Positions 27,039 through 35,916 of a stretch of 64,000 bases of DNA are shown piece by piece. The position numbers and the translations under genes were made by a program. Every line of letters starts with the position of its first letter. Positions within the stretch are counted from its first letter, which is position 1. The notes beneath the pieces were generated by a model, which saw only the letters and a list, made by a program, of their open reading frames with translations, ran no database searches and was not told the DNA's origin. The stretch comes from Poriferisodalis sp965204195 (GTDB lineage Bacteria; Actinomycetota; Acidimicrobiia; Acidimicrobiales; Poriferisodalaceae): positions 3,038,001 to 3,102,000 of the forward strand of contig NZ_OZ241975.1 in NCBI RefSeq assembly GCF_965204195.1, given 5' to 3'.

Positions 27039-27571
27039 GTCAAAGCCGGGCTAGCTGGCGCCGCCCCAACGGCGGCCGGCATATCAACCCTGCCGACGAC
27101 CTCGATCGGGTTACGGCAGCTCGGGCACCATTCCACGCTGCGGCATGGCGTCGGCCCGAAGTCTGATCGGTGCTCCAGGGCATCGTTGCCGCAGATGGGG
27201 CAGCTCGCGGCCGCCGACCGGCTTCGCACTGCCACCGAGTACTCCCGAGCCAAGAAGCCCACCGCCGATGGCGCGATCCGATCCGGCGTCCACACGGGGT
27301 CGTCGACGAAGGTCACTTCGATCGAGACGTCGGCACCGGCACACACCGCTCGCGCTGCATCGGTGACATCCCGGGCGATGACATCAAGCGCGGGGCAGCC
27401 CAGCATGGTCGGCACGAGCTCGATCCGAACAGTCGAGCCGCCGTCGCCGCTGCTGACTCGTTCGAGGATCCCCAACTCCGCGATGGTCACCTCCGGGTAT
27501 TCCGGGTCGCACACCTGGGAAACGGATCGGCGGACAGCCGCGACGACACCAGCCAGAACCGCTCGGCTCAT
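27035..27571 (-). CDS. paaD: PaaD-like metal-sulfur cluster assembly protein
   Basis: A 178-residue protein with an N-terminal DUF59/MIP18-like domain (VCDPEYPEVTIAELGILERV, then LVPTMLGCPALDVIARDVTD) and a C-terminal Cys-rich zinc-ribbon-like part (ASCPICGN and WCPSCRNPIEV). PaaD/PaaJ is needed to mature the epoxidase, probably by helping metal or Fe-S insertion. The start is the ATG at 27571, which overlaps the paaA stop; upstream frame is antisense shadow. Placement between paaA and paaB is unusual compared with the common paaABCDE order. Confidence 0.87.
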   Translation of the reverse strand: MSRAVLAGVVAAVRRSVSQVCDPEYPEVTIAELGILERVSSGDGGSTVRIELVPTMLGCPALDVIARDVTDAARAVCAGADVSIEVTFVDDPVWTPDRIAPSAVGFLAREYSVAVRSRSAAASCPICGNDALEHRSDFGPTPCRSVEWCPSCRNPIEVVGRVDMPAAVGAAPASPALT

Positions 27572-28488
27572 GCAGGCACCGCCGCGGCCTCGTCCAGCGC
27601 GGAACGCACCCACGCTGCCCCGTCCCAAGCAAGGCGCGCGTCGTTCAAGCGGCGAGCGCTGTCGGGACCGCGTCCCGCAATGGCCGCCTTCAGCGCATCC
27701 CAGTCGATCTCCCCGCTGACCCAACGGCCAGTCTCCGGATCCTGGTGCAAGTCCGGGTCGGGAATGGTGAAGCCGGCGGCGGTCAGCTGCGGCACCATCT
27801 TCTGGACGAACCGATCCCGAAGGTCTTCGTTGCGCTCAGACTTGATGTGCCAGCGCAGCAGCACGTCGTCGGGCCTCGTGTCGGGGCCGAAGAGCTGCAC
27901 CGACGGCCACCACCACCGGTCGATGCCTTCCTGCATCATCTCGTGCTGCTGGACAGTGCCCTTGGCCATCTTCAGCAACAGCTCCTCGCCGTTGCGCATG
28001 TGGAAGCCCTCCTCGGCGATGATCCGCCGCAGGATGCGCTTGTAGGGCCCGTAGCTGCAGTTCTTGAAGACGGCCTGCTGGCTGGCGAGTGCCGCCGCGT
28101 CAACCAGGTACGCGATCGCGATCTGATCGCCCCACGAGTAGGCCCGGTAATGGAACACGTTGTGAAACGTGGTGCGGCCCGCCAGCAGGTCGGCGGTCAT
28201 CTCGTCACGGGTCTTGACGCCCATGTCGGCCGCCACCATGTACAGCAGGTGCGCGTGGCCGATCTCGTCCTGAGTCTTGGCCAACGCGGTCAGCTTGTTC
28301 ATCAGTCCCGGTGCCTTGGCGATCCAGTCGCGCTCGGTCAGCCCGCCCATGTACTCGCTGTTGGCGTGCAGCTCGATGAACCGGAACACCGCCTCGCGGT
28401 ACGCGTCTGGCATGTCATCGTCGGGCTCCACCAACCCGCCGTCATCCAGAAAGGCCTCGAAGTCGTCCATCGAATCCCAGCTGCGCAT
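27568..28488 (-). CDS. paaA: PaaA, phenylacetyl-CoA epoxidase catalytic subunit
   Basis: A 306-residue ferritin-like di-iron oxygenase subunit. Ligand-containing segments are RFIELHANSEYMGG (Glu39), KTQDEIGHAHLLY (Glu75, His78) and RIIAEEGFHMRNG in the second half. With PaaBC it epoxidises the ring of phenylacetyl-CoA using O2 and electrons from the PaaE reductase. No paaE gene is in the window. The ATG at 28488 is chosen because AGGGAGG lies 5 bases upstream. First gene of the paaA-D-B-C operon. A relic of a similar 5' end lies at 28613-28669. Confidence 0.93.
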   Translation of the reverse strand: MRSWDSMDDFEAFLDDGGLVEPDDDMPDAYREAVFRFIELHANSEYMGGLTERDWIAKAPGLMNKLTALAKTQDEIGHAHLLYMVAADMGVKTRDEMTADLLAGRTTFHNVFHYRAYSWGDQIAIAYLVDAAALASQQAVFKNCSYGPYKRILRRIIAEEGFHMRNGEELLLKMAKGTVQQHEMMQEGIDRWWWPSVQLFGPDTRPDDVLLRWHIKSERNEDLRDRFVQKMVPQLTAAGFTIPDPDLHQDPETGRWVSGEIDWDALKAAIAGRGPDSARRLNDARLAWDGAAWVRSALDEAAAVPA

Positions 28489-28612
28489 GCACGCCTCCCT
28501 GTCGAGGTGAACAACCCGAATGCTACGCCCGCGCTGTGCGGGGCCGACCACGACAAGAGTCCTGTCTCACGCGTACTGCGCAACTTCGCCCCTCGGCGCG
28601 GTTGGCCCTCAT

Positions 28613-28669
28613 TCAGCAGTTGTCCTCAAGGGACGCCTCGAACTCGGTCATGGAATTCCAACCGCGCGT
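28613..28669 (-). pseudogene. Relic resembling the 5' end of paaA
   Basis: Read on the minus strand, nineteen codons give TRGWNSMTEFEASLEDNC and a stop. The true paaA start reads MRSWDSMDDFEAFLDDGG. The alignment is gapless, with 36 of 51 compared bases identical (counted by eye). The start codon position is ACG, and a stop codon precedes it in frame. It lies between paaA and the stop of the giant fibronectin III gene. I read it as the decayed stump of a second paaA-like gene; a chance match cannot be excluded for so short a stretch. Confidence 0.45.
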
Positions 28670-28693
28670 TAGTGGTTGGGTGGGCGCGACTCG

Positions 28694-31600
28694 CTAGCCC
28701 GACGTGGGCGTAGCTGCCGCAGCCGCCGACCAGGCACCCTTTCCCTGAGCGTTCTCAGCCCTGACTCGAACCCTGTAGCTCTTACCGTTTGTCAGGAACG
28801 TGAGCGTCGTACTCAAGCTCGCGAGGTCTGTGTGGGGCACCGGATCCTGCCAGTCGCCGCCGACAGCGGAGCAGCGGTCGCCGTCGTCGGTGTAGTTGCA
28901 GTACGCCACGTCGTACGAGGAGATCGGCGAGTGGTTCTCGGCGGGTGCCGTCCACGTCACGGTGATCTCTGTGTCGCCACGCGTCAGTCGAGGTGCCGAG
29001 GGCCGATTCGGCCCACCCGGTGTCGCGGATTCTGGACTCGTCCAGTCGCTCTCGCCATGGCTCCTGCTGATGGTGCGCATCTGAACGCTGTGCGAGTTGC
29101 CGTTGGTGCGCCCAGAGATCGTGTAGCTCGTCGAACTCGAACCGATCCCGGCCCTGGTCGTCCAATCGTCGTAGTCGCTGGTGCAGTCCTTGGTGGCGTC
29201 ACCAGTCTCGCAGTACCGCAACTGGAAGCTCGTGATCGCCGACCCCCTGGCATTCGGCTTGGGCCACGTCACGATCAGCTGCCGGTTGCCTGATGCCAAC
29301 GTCATCGTGGGCGCATCGGGCTTGCCTCTCGGCATTCCCATGGCCGGCTGCGACCACGGGCTCTCGCGGTCGCCGGCACGGGCGCGCACCCTCACCTGGT
29401 AGGCGGTGCCGTTGGTCAGGCTTCTGATGGTCGTGCTGGTGCCGGTGCCCGAATGGGCGTGCGTCTCCCAACTGCTGGCCCATGTCGGATTCGAGGCGCA
29501 GGTGAGAACCTTGGTGTCGGAGTTGGTCGCGGTGCAGGCCCGGTATCGGACGTCATAGCCGTCGATGGTCGAACCGTTGGATCGCGGGATGATCCACTTC
29601 ATCTCCAACTCGGTGTCGCCTGTGGTCACTATCGGCGTGGTGGGTGCCGCCGGTGCACCTATCGGCGTGCCTATCGCCGGTGTAGCGGTCCACGGCCCCC
29701 AGCCCTTCTCGTTCTCGGCCCGCACCCGCACCTGATACGCAGTGCCATTGGTCAGCCCGGTGATGATCCTCGACAGGCTGGCCTCGACATCGCCGTGGAG
29801 CCGCCAGTTCCCCCAAGTCGGATTCGTCGCACAGGTTTTGACCGTGGTGTCGGCGTCGGTCGCCGTGCAGGCCCGGTAGGCCACCTCGTAGTGCTCAATC
29901 GTCGAGTCACGATCGTCAGGCTCTTCCCAGTCGACACGTAGCTGGCGATTGTCGGCAGTCAGATCCGGCGTAGCCGGAGCAGCGGGTACCGCAGCCGGGA
30001 TGGCTGATTTGATCTGCGACCAACCGCTGTCGCCGGTGCTGCTCGTGGCCCGCACCCTCACCTGGTACGCGGTGTCGTTGGTGAGACCGGTAATCGTCCT
30101 GCTGGTGTCGGTGCCGGTGTCCGAATGCGGTGTCCAGGTCTCACTCCACTTCGGGCTGGACGTGCAGTCCTTCCGTGTCGCCGTGCAGTCGCGGTGCTGT
30201 ACGACGTAGCCGGTGATGGCCGCACCGTGCGATGCCGGCTCGCTCCACGACACCACCAGCTGGGTGTTGCTGGGCTCCAAGGTCAGCCCTGTCGGTGTCG
30301 ATGGCGCCGCCAGCGGGACGCCGGACGCGACCGGCGACCAAGGTCCTGCACCATTGGCGTTACGGGCTCGCACCCGCGCTTCGTACTTGGTGCCGTTGGT
30401 CAGCCCGGTGATCGTCGCAGAGAGGCTGGTGGCCGGGTACCTGCGCTCGATCCAGTTCCCCCATGTCGGTTCGGCACCGCTGCAATCCCTGGGCGTCGCG
30501 GTACAGGCCCGGTACTCCACGTAGTACTGGGTGATCGCCAGCCCGTTTCCGCTCGGCGCTGACCACAAGAGGCCGATCTGCCGGTTGCCCACCGACACAG
30601 ACGGCACTGCAGGAGCGTCGGGCCGCAATGACGGCGTGCCTGACGCAGACGAAGACCACGGGCCGGCACCCACGCTGTTGGTAGCCCGGACGCGCACCCT
30701 GTATGTCGTGCCATTGTTCAATGAGGTGATCGTGTGGGAGGTCGGCAGCGGGTCTCCCGTGACGGCGATTGGCGGATCCGTCCAATCTCCGTCGAGGCTG
30801 CAATCTGCCGTGCTCACGCAGTGCGCGACCTCGTAGCGGCTGATGGCAGCACCGTTGTCTGCCGGTGCTTTCCACGTCACCACCAGCGTTGCGTTCCCCG
30901 GGGTCAGCGTGGGCGTCGCGGGCTTGGCCGGCTTGCCGAGTGGCGTTGATTCTGCGACTGGCGAAGACGGCCCCACGCCATTGGAAATGCGCGCTCGCAC
31001 CCGCACTTGGTACTTGGTGGCATTTGCAAGGCTCGTGATCGACAGCTCAAGGCTGCTGAGGTCGGTGTGGGCTCTCGTCTGCCAGCCCCCCCACCGTGGA
31101 TTCGAGCTGCAGTCCCTCGGCGTCGCCGTGCATGCCCGGAACTGCACGTCGTAGCGACTGATCGTCGTGCCGTTGTCGATTGGCGCAACCCACGAAACGG
31201 TGATCTGACGGTCACCAGGTGTGAGAGTCGGCGCGGCGGGGGCGTCAGGCAGGGCCCTCGGCGTACCCGTCCTGATTCCCGACCACGGGCCCAAGCCTGC
31301 CCCCGCGCCGCCGAGATCGTTTATGGCCCGGACGCGCACCTTGTAGGTCGTGCCATTGGCGAGACCGGTGATCTCGTGCCTTGTAGCTGTGCCCGAGTGA
31401 GCTGGGACGTCCCTCCAGTCGTCTGAGTTGCTGGCACAGGTGCCAGTGCAGTGCTCGACGTCATAACCGGTGATTGCAAGACCGTTGTCGAACGGAGCGA
31501 TCCACGTCACCACCAGCTGCGCATTGCCCGCCTCCACGGTCGGGGTGTTCGGCCTCGCCGGCACCGAGACCGGTATCGCCTCCCCAGCCGTCGACCACGG

Positions 31601-32509
31601 CCCCAAGCCGTTGGAGTTCCTGGCCCGCACCTGCACTTCGTACGCAGTGCCGTTGGTCAACCCCGTGATCGTGGTGATCTTGCCGGTGCCCGAATGACCG
31701 CGTGCCCTCCAGCTGCCCCAGGCCTCGGTCTCGCTGTCAGAGCAGTCCTTCGGCGTCGCCGTGCAGGCCCGGTACTGCACGTCGTAGTCGCTGATGGCCG
31801 AACCGGAGAATGCGGGTTCGTTCCATTGCACGAGGATCTGCCGGTCGCCCGGCGTCAAGGCGGGGGCACGCTCGAAGCTCGGCAGCTGCTCAGGTGTTGC
31901 AGACGCAGTCTGCGACCATTCGCTCTCGCTCCCGCTGCTGCGGGCCCGCACCCGTACCTCATGCCTGATGCCGTTGCTCAGCTTGGAGATCGTGGTGGTG
32001 GTGCCGGTGCCCGTGTGGCTGTGCTGCGTCCAACTGCCACATGTCAGGCTCGCACCGCAGGTCCGGTACTGGATGTCGTAGCCTTCGACGGCGCCCCCCC
32101 GCGGGGGAGACGACGGCCCCCACGTCACCTTCAGCTGCTCGTTCGCTGCTTCCACCCTCAAGCTGGTCGGCACCGAGGGCTTCCCTGTCTGTACTTCGGG
32201 TACGGCAGACACGATCTGAGACCATGAGCCGAGCCCGAATATGTTGCGCGCCCCCACCCGCACTTGGTACGCGGTGCCGTTGGCGAGGCCGGTGATGGTG
32301 GTGCTGGTGCCGGTGCCCGCATGGGCATGTGCAGTCCAGCTGCCCCAGCTCGGGCTGGAAGTGCAGGTACTCGGCGCGGCCGTGCACGCGCGGTACTCCA
32401 CCACGTAGCCGGAGACTGCGGCACCGACGGTGCTGGTGGGTGCTCTCCACGACACCGCCAGACCGGCGTTTCTGGCGGTCGCCGTGAGCGACGTCGGCGC
32501 GGCCGGCGG
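28694..32509 (-). repeat. Tandem array of ~12 fibronectin III coding units
   Basis: The 3' three quarters of the giant surface-protein gene is a tandem series of about twelve ~315-bp units. On the plus strand a motif close to gcggtgccgttggtcag recurs once per unit, marking the codons for the NGTAYQVRVRA strand. Units are diverged in sequence, so the array looks old rather than freshly amplified, but it could still recombine to change the domain number. Confidence 0.8.
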
Positions 32510-33550
32510 ATCGGTGCCGATGGCCGTCAGCGTGCCGGTCGCGGCGCGCACCGCAGTGTCGATGCGGTCCGAGCCACTGATTCTGTGGAGCGCCGCTGTC
32601 GGGGCGAGGGCGCGCAGGCGGGTGTGCAGGCTGGTGTCGAGCGCCGCGCTCCCGCCGACGAGCACGATCGCACGCGGCCGCAGTGCCTGGATGCGTCGCT
32701 CGGTGGGCGCAGTCAACGTGCTCGTCTGGGAGTACAGCACCGCGGCGCCGCTGGTGATGGCCGCGTAGGCGGCGGCAATTCCCATGTCTGGGGGACTCCA
32801 CCCGTTCGCGATCACCAGCGTGGTGGAGGTGTTGGGCGCGGCCGCTGCAGCGGTATCGGTGCGGGACGCGCCGCTGTGGCGAGGCACGCTTTGCACCGAC
32901 GGAGCGAGCTCTCGGACACGATCGACGAGCGATGCTGCGAGCACCGCCGTGCCTCCGACGAATTCGACTCGCGAGGGCTGCTGTTCACGGATGACGCGTT
33001 CGGTCGGCTCGGTCAGGCTGTCTGTGTTGGCCAGCAGCACTGCTGCGTTGGACCTTGTCGCCGCCACGGCAGCCGCGACGCCCGTGTCGGCAGCGCTGTA
33101 GCCGTTCGCCACAATGAACGTGGTTGCGCTCGACGGCACTGCCTTCGCGGCCGTGTCGAAGCGATCGGCGCCCTCGATCCGCCTGAGTGCGGCACCGCCG
33201 ACCAGTGCGAACACCTCGTCTTGCACTGCGGTCGACAGCGCAGCCGTGCCACCGACCAGGATCACCGCAGACGGCTGGCGGTCTCGGATGAAGCTGGCTG
33301 TACGGGTCGTGAGCTCTCTCGAGTTCGCATACAGCACCACCGCATCGGACAGGCTGTCGCTTTCGAGGGCCGCGAGGGCCGACGCGACGGCCGAATCGGC
33401 AGAACTCCAGCCGTTGGCGATGACCACGGTGCCCACAGACCGGCTCTGCGCCGACGCCGCGGGCGTCAGCACGGCAGCGAACAGCGCGAGAACTGCAAGC
33501 ATCAGCGCGCCGCCGCGCAGTCGCCGGAGCAGTCTCGAACTGGTGCGCAT
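28694..33550 (-). CDS. Giant secreted protein: cell-wall-binding repeats plus 12 fibronectin III domains
   Basis: About 1618 residues from the ATG at 33550; ATGs at 33634-33637 would add 28-29 residues. A basic n-region, hydrophobic core and PAASA cleavage site form a signal peptide. Three cell-wall-binding type 2 repeats follow, each with VVIANG- or IVANG-like starts, a VGG(T/S)A core and a GADRFDTAA/GSDRIDTAV end. Twelve fibronectin III domains of ~105 residues fill the rest, each with W.xP, YRACTA-like, GLxNGTxYxVRVRA and ATP-like elements, and most have paired cysteines. No sortase motif or C-terminal membrane segment is present, so anchoring probably relies on the cell-wall repeats. Likely an adhesin or surface scaffold; the ligand is unknown. 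Confidence 0.88.
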   Translation of the reverse strand: MRTSSRLLRRLRGGALMLAVLALFAAVLTPAASAQSRSVGTVVIANGWSSADSAVASALAALESDSLSDAVVLYANSRELTTRTASFIRDRQPSAVILVGGTAALSTAVQDEVFALVGGAALRRIEGADRFDTAAKAVPSSATTFIVANGYSAADTGVAAAVAATRSNAAVLLANTDSLTEPTERVIREQQPSRVEFVGGTAVLAASLVDRVRELAPSVQSVPRHSGASRTDTAAAAAPNTSTTLVIANGWSPPDMGIAAAYAAITSGAAVLYSQTSTLTAPTERRIQALRPRAIVLVGGSAALDTSLHTRLRALAPTAALHRISGSDRIDTAVRAATGTLTAIGTDPPAAPTSLTATARNAGLAVSWRAPTSTVGAAVSGYVVEYRACTAAPSTCTSSPSWGSWTAHAHAGTGTSTTITGLANGTAYQVRVGARNIFGLGSWSQIVSAVPEVQTGKPSVPTSLRVEAANEQLKVTWGPSSPPRGGAVEGYDIQYRTCGASLTCGSWTQHSHTGTGTTTTISKLSNGIRHEVRVRARSSGSESEWSQTASATPEQLPSFERAPALTPGDRQILVQWNEPAFSGSAISDYDVQYRACTATPKDCSDSETEAWGSWRARGHSGTGKITTITGLTNGTAYEVQVRARNSNGLGPWSTAGEAIPVSVPARPNTPTVEAGNAQLVVTWIAPFDNGLAITGYDVEHCTGTCASNSDDWRDVPAHSGTATRHEITGLANGTTYKVRVRAINDLGGAGAGLGPWSGIRTGTPRALPDAPAAPTLTPGDRQITVSWVAPIDNGTTISRYDVQFRACTATPRDCSSNPRWGGWQTRAHTDLSSLELSITSLANATKYQVRVRARISNGVGPSSPVAESTPLGKPAKPATPTLTPGNATLVVTWKAPADNGAAISRYEVAHCVSTADCSLDGDWTDPPIAVTGDPLPTSHTITSLNNGTTYRVRVRATNSVGAGPWSSSASGTPSLRPDAPAVPSVSVGNRQIGLLWSAPSGNGLAITQYYVEYRACTATPRDCSGAEPTWGNWIERRYPATSLSATITGLTNGTKYEARVRARNANGAGPWSPVASGVPLAAPSTPTGLTLEPSNTQLVVSWSEPASHGAAITGYVVQHRDCTATRKDCTSSPKWSETWTPHSDTGTDTSRTITGLTNDTAYQVRVRATSSTGDSGWSQIKSAIPAAVPAAPATPDLTADNRQLRVDWEEPDDRDSTIEHYEVAYRACTATDADTTVKTCATNPTWGNWRLHGDVEASLSRIITGLTNGTAYQVRVRAENEKGWGPWTATPAIGTPIGAPAAPTTPIVTTGDTELEMKWIIPRSNGSTIDGYDVRYRACTATNSDTKVLTCASNPTWASSWETHAHSGTGTSTTIRSLTNGTAYQVRVRARAGDRESPWSQPAMGMPRGKPDAPTMTLASGNRQLIVTWPKPNARGSAITSFQLRYCETGDATKDCTSDYDDWTTRAGIGSSSTSYTISGRTNGNSHSVQMRTISRSHGESDWTSPESATPGGPNRPSAPRLTRGDTEITVTWTAPAENHSPISSYDVAYCNYTDDGDRCSAVGGDWQDPVPHTDLASLSTTLTFLTNGKSYRVRVRAENAQGKGAWSAAAAATPTSG

Positions 33551-33698
33551 CAGCCGCCCCGCATGTGCGCGAGTGCCTTCGCGGAAATATCGGCGCAGCC
33601 CGCTGGCCAATGCAAACGACGTCAATGCAGGCATCATGCCGGACTCTATGTCTCGCCAATCTGCTGGTAGCGGATGGCAGACCGAGACCGGGCGGGCG

Positions 33699-34496
33699 TC
33701 AGATCATCGACACCGCGCGGCCGAGCAGCGCGAAGAGCGGCGCTTTGGTGGCTTCGAGCGCCGCGGACACCTCTTCGTGGGAGATCTCGCCGTCGAACAT
33801 GCCTGCTGCCATGTTCGCCACGACAGCTATTCCTGCGTAGGGAATGGCGGCCTCGCGGGCCAGTGCCACCTCGGGGTAGCCGGTCATGCCGACGACGCTG
33901 CCGCCCATCTGTGCGTACATGCGGATCTCGGCCGGCGTCTCGAAGCGGGGGCCGTCCGTGCAGACGTACGTCGCCCGCTGTGCGATGTCGATGTGCTCGG
34001 CATCGGCCGCCACCGCCAGCACGGCGCGCAGCTTCGGGTCGTAGGGAGTCGTCATGTCGGTGTGGACCACCTGACCGGGCTGGTCGAAGAAGGTGGCGGC
34101 GCGACCCGTCGTGAACTCCAGGTAGTCGTCGAGCAGCAGGAACGAGCCCGTGCCCCGCTCGGGCACCATCGAGCCGACAACGCTCACCGCCAGGATGGCC
34201 GTGGCACCCAGGTCGCCCATGGCGGCGATGTTCGCCCGGTAGTTGATCGCCGAGGGCGGGATCGAGTGGTCGCCGCCATGGCGGGGCACGAACACGATGC
34301 GCCGGCCATGCCAGCGCCCGGTCATGGCGTGAGCGGCGCCCCAGTCGGTCTGCACCTCATGGTGCTCGGCTTCGCTCAGTCCCGGCAGCGCGTAGAAGCC
34401 TGTGCCCGCGATGATGCCCACCGGTGGAGGTTCGGGGCCTGCGCTGCCGGTTTCGCCGGTCTTGTCGGTCTCGCTCGCTTCGCTCATCTCGCTCAC
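33699..34496 (-). CDS. mtnP: Methylthioadenosine/methylthioinosine phosphorylase
   Basis: A 265-residue purine nucleoside phosphorylase of the MTAP family. Family signatures are VGIIAGTGFYALPG, FVPRHGGDHSIPPSAINYRA (phosphate and ribose contacts), TYVCTDGPRFETPAEIRMYA and VVGMTGYPEVALARE. It cleaves 5'-methylthioadenosine, or the inosine form, with phosphate to give methylthioribose-1-phosphate and the base. The GTG at 34496 overlaps the stop of the upstream deaminase gene, which suggests the true substrate is methylthioinosine made by that deaminase. The N-terminal ~22 residues are a Ser/Glu/Thr-rich extension. Confidence 0.88.
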   Translation of the reverse strand: MSEMSEASETDKTGETGSAGPEPPPVGIIAGTGFYALPGLSEAEHHEVQTDWGAAHAMTGRWHGRRIVFVPRHGGDHSIPPSAINYRANIAAMGDLGATAILAVSVVGSMVPERGTGSFLLLDDYLEFTTGRAATFFDQPGQVVHTDMTTPYDPKLRAVLAVAADAEHIDIAQRATYVCTDGPRFETPAEIRMYAQMGGSVVGMTGYPEVALAREAAIPYAGIAVVANMAAGMFDGEISHEEVSAALEATKAPLFALLGRAVSMI

Positions 34497-35836
34497 GTCC
34501 CCGATTCCTGCGCCAGCCGTTGCGCTCGATGCTGCACCTCATAGCGGGCCCGTGCCTCGTCGACGGTGAGGCAGACCCGACCCGCGACGACCCGCTCGCC
34601 GCCCACCCACACATCGGTGACGTGGCGGCTGCCGCCGGACCATGCCACATGGGCGATCAGCTCCTGCGGCGAGGTGACCGGGACGAATGCAACATCGTCG
34701 ATGTCCAGCCGGATCATGTCGGCCCAGCGGCCCGGTGCCAGCACGCCGACATCCAAGCCGAGCGCCTCGCCGCCACTGCGAGTGGCCATCGAGATCACCT
34801 GCTGCGCGCTCATCAGGGTGGGGTCGAGCGCGGTCACCCGGGCCAGGAGCGAGGAAATCTTGATCTCCTCCCACAGGTCGAGGTCGTCGTTGGAGGCGGG
34901 ACCGTCGGTCGCCAGCGCGACCGTGATGCCGCGCTCGATCATCTCGGGCACCCGCGCCACGCCCGAGCCCAGCTTCATGTTGCTGACCGGGCAGTGCGCC
35001 ACTGCCACATCCGTCGATGCGTAGATGTCGAGGTCGGCATCGTCGAGCCAGACGCTGTGCGCAGCCAGCACCCTGCCCTCAAGAGCGCCGGCATCAGCGA
35101 GGAGCCGCGGCACGCTGGCGCCGCCGTGCTTGTCGGCCAGCGCGTCGCCCTCGTCGGCGGTCTCCGCGACGTGAATGTGCAGCAGGGCGTCGCGCTCGCG
35201 GGCAGCAGCGGCGATCTCCGCGCAGGGGCCCACGCCGAGGTCGTACGCCGAGTGCGGTGCGAACCCGATGGTGACGCGGCCCGATGGGTCGTTGTGCTCG
35301 TCGTGCACCCGGGCGATCTCGGCGACGCGATCGGCGACGCCTCCGGAGTCGTCCAAGTGCGCCACCGACAGCACCCCCGGGCACATGACCTGCCGGATGC
35401 CGGCCTGGCGGCCCGCATCGATCACCTCGTGCTCGAAGGCATACATCTCGCACGTGGTCGTCACGCCCGAGCGCAGCATCTCGACCGAGCCGAGCGTCAT
35501 CCCCCACCACACATCGGAGGGGCTGAGGCGAGCCTCACGCGGCCACATCACCTCGGTGAGCCACGCCATCAGCGGCAGGCCGTCGCCCGCGCCGCGCACC
35601 AGGGTCATCGGCGTGTGCGCGTGAGCATTCACCAGCCCCGGCATCAACAGCCCGCCCACGCTGATCACCGGTGCATCGGTCGCAGGCGCATCCGCTGCGG
35701 CGCCTACCCAGGCAAGCCGGCCGTCGGCCCCCACATCGACGGCGCCCCGGTCGAACACGGCGAAGGCCTCGTCGCAGGTCAACACGACATCGGCCAGGAA
35801 TCGGGTGCCGCCTGCGCCAGGTGAAGAGCTCGCCAC
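34493..35836 (-). CDS. mtaD: Methylthioadenosine/S-adenosylhomocysteine deaminase
   Basis: A 447-residue metal-dependent amidohydrolase. GLVNAHAHTPMTLVRGAGDG holds the first metal histidines. HIHVAETADEG and AAHSVWL give the later His ligands, and ATDGPASNDDLDLWEEIK has the catalytic Asp and the typical NNxLDL-like stretch of the MtaD/TrzA group. It should deaminate 5'-methylthioadenosine (and perhaps S-adenosylhomocysteine) to the inosine derivative in the cytoplasm. Overlap with the phosphorylase gene makes a two-step salvage operon. The start is the GTG at 35836; the 80-base divergent region to the ATPase gene should hold promoters for both directions. Confidence 0.87.
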   Translation of the reverse strand: MASSSPGAGGTRFLADVVLTCDEAFAVFDRGAVDVGADGRLAWVGAAADAPATDAPVISVGGLLMPGLVNAHAHTPMTLVRGAGDGLPLMAWLTEVMWPREARLSPSDVWWGMTLGSVEMLRSGVTTTCEMYAFEHEVIDAGRQAGIRQVMCPGVLSVAHLDDSGGVADRVAEIARVHDEHNDPSGRVTIGFAPHSAYDLGVGPCAEIAAAARERDALLHIHVAETADEGDALADKHGGASVPRLLADAGALEGRVLAAHSVWLDDADLDIYASTDVAVAHCPVSNMKLGSGVARVPEMIERGITVALATDGPASNDDLDLWEEIKISSLLARVTALDPTLMSAQQVISMATRSGGEALGLDVGVLAPGRWADMIRLDIDDVAFVPVTSPQELIAHVAWSGGSRHVTDVWVGGERVVAGRVCLTVDEARARYEVQHRAQRLAQESGT

Positions 35837-35916
35837 GGCCTCATCTTCGCACCGGTCGGCCGCCGCGGGTCAACGCACCGGCGAACGTGTAACTGCGCGC
35901 TGGTACCTTGCGCTGC

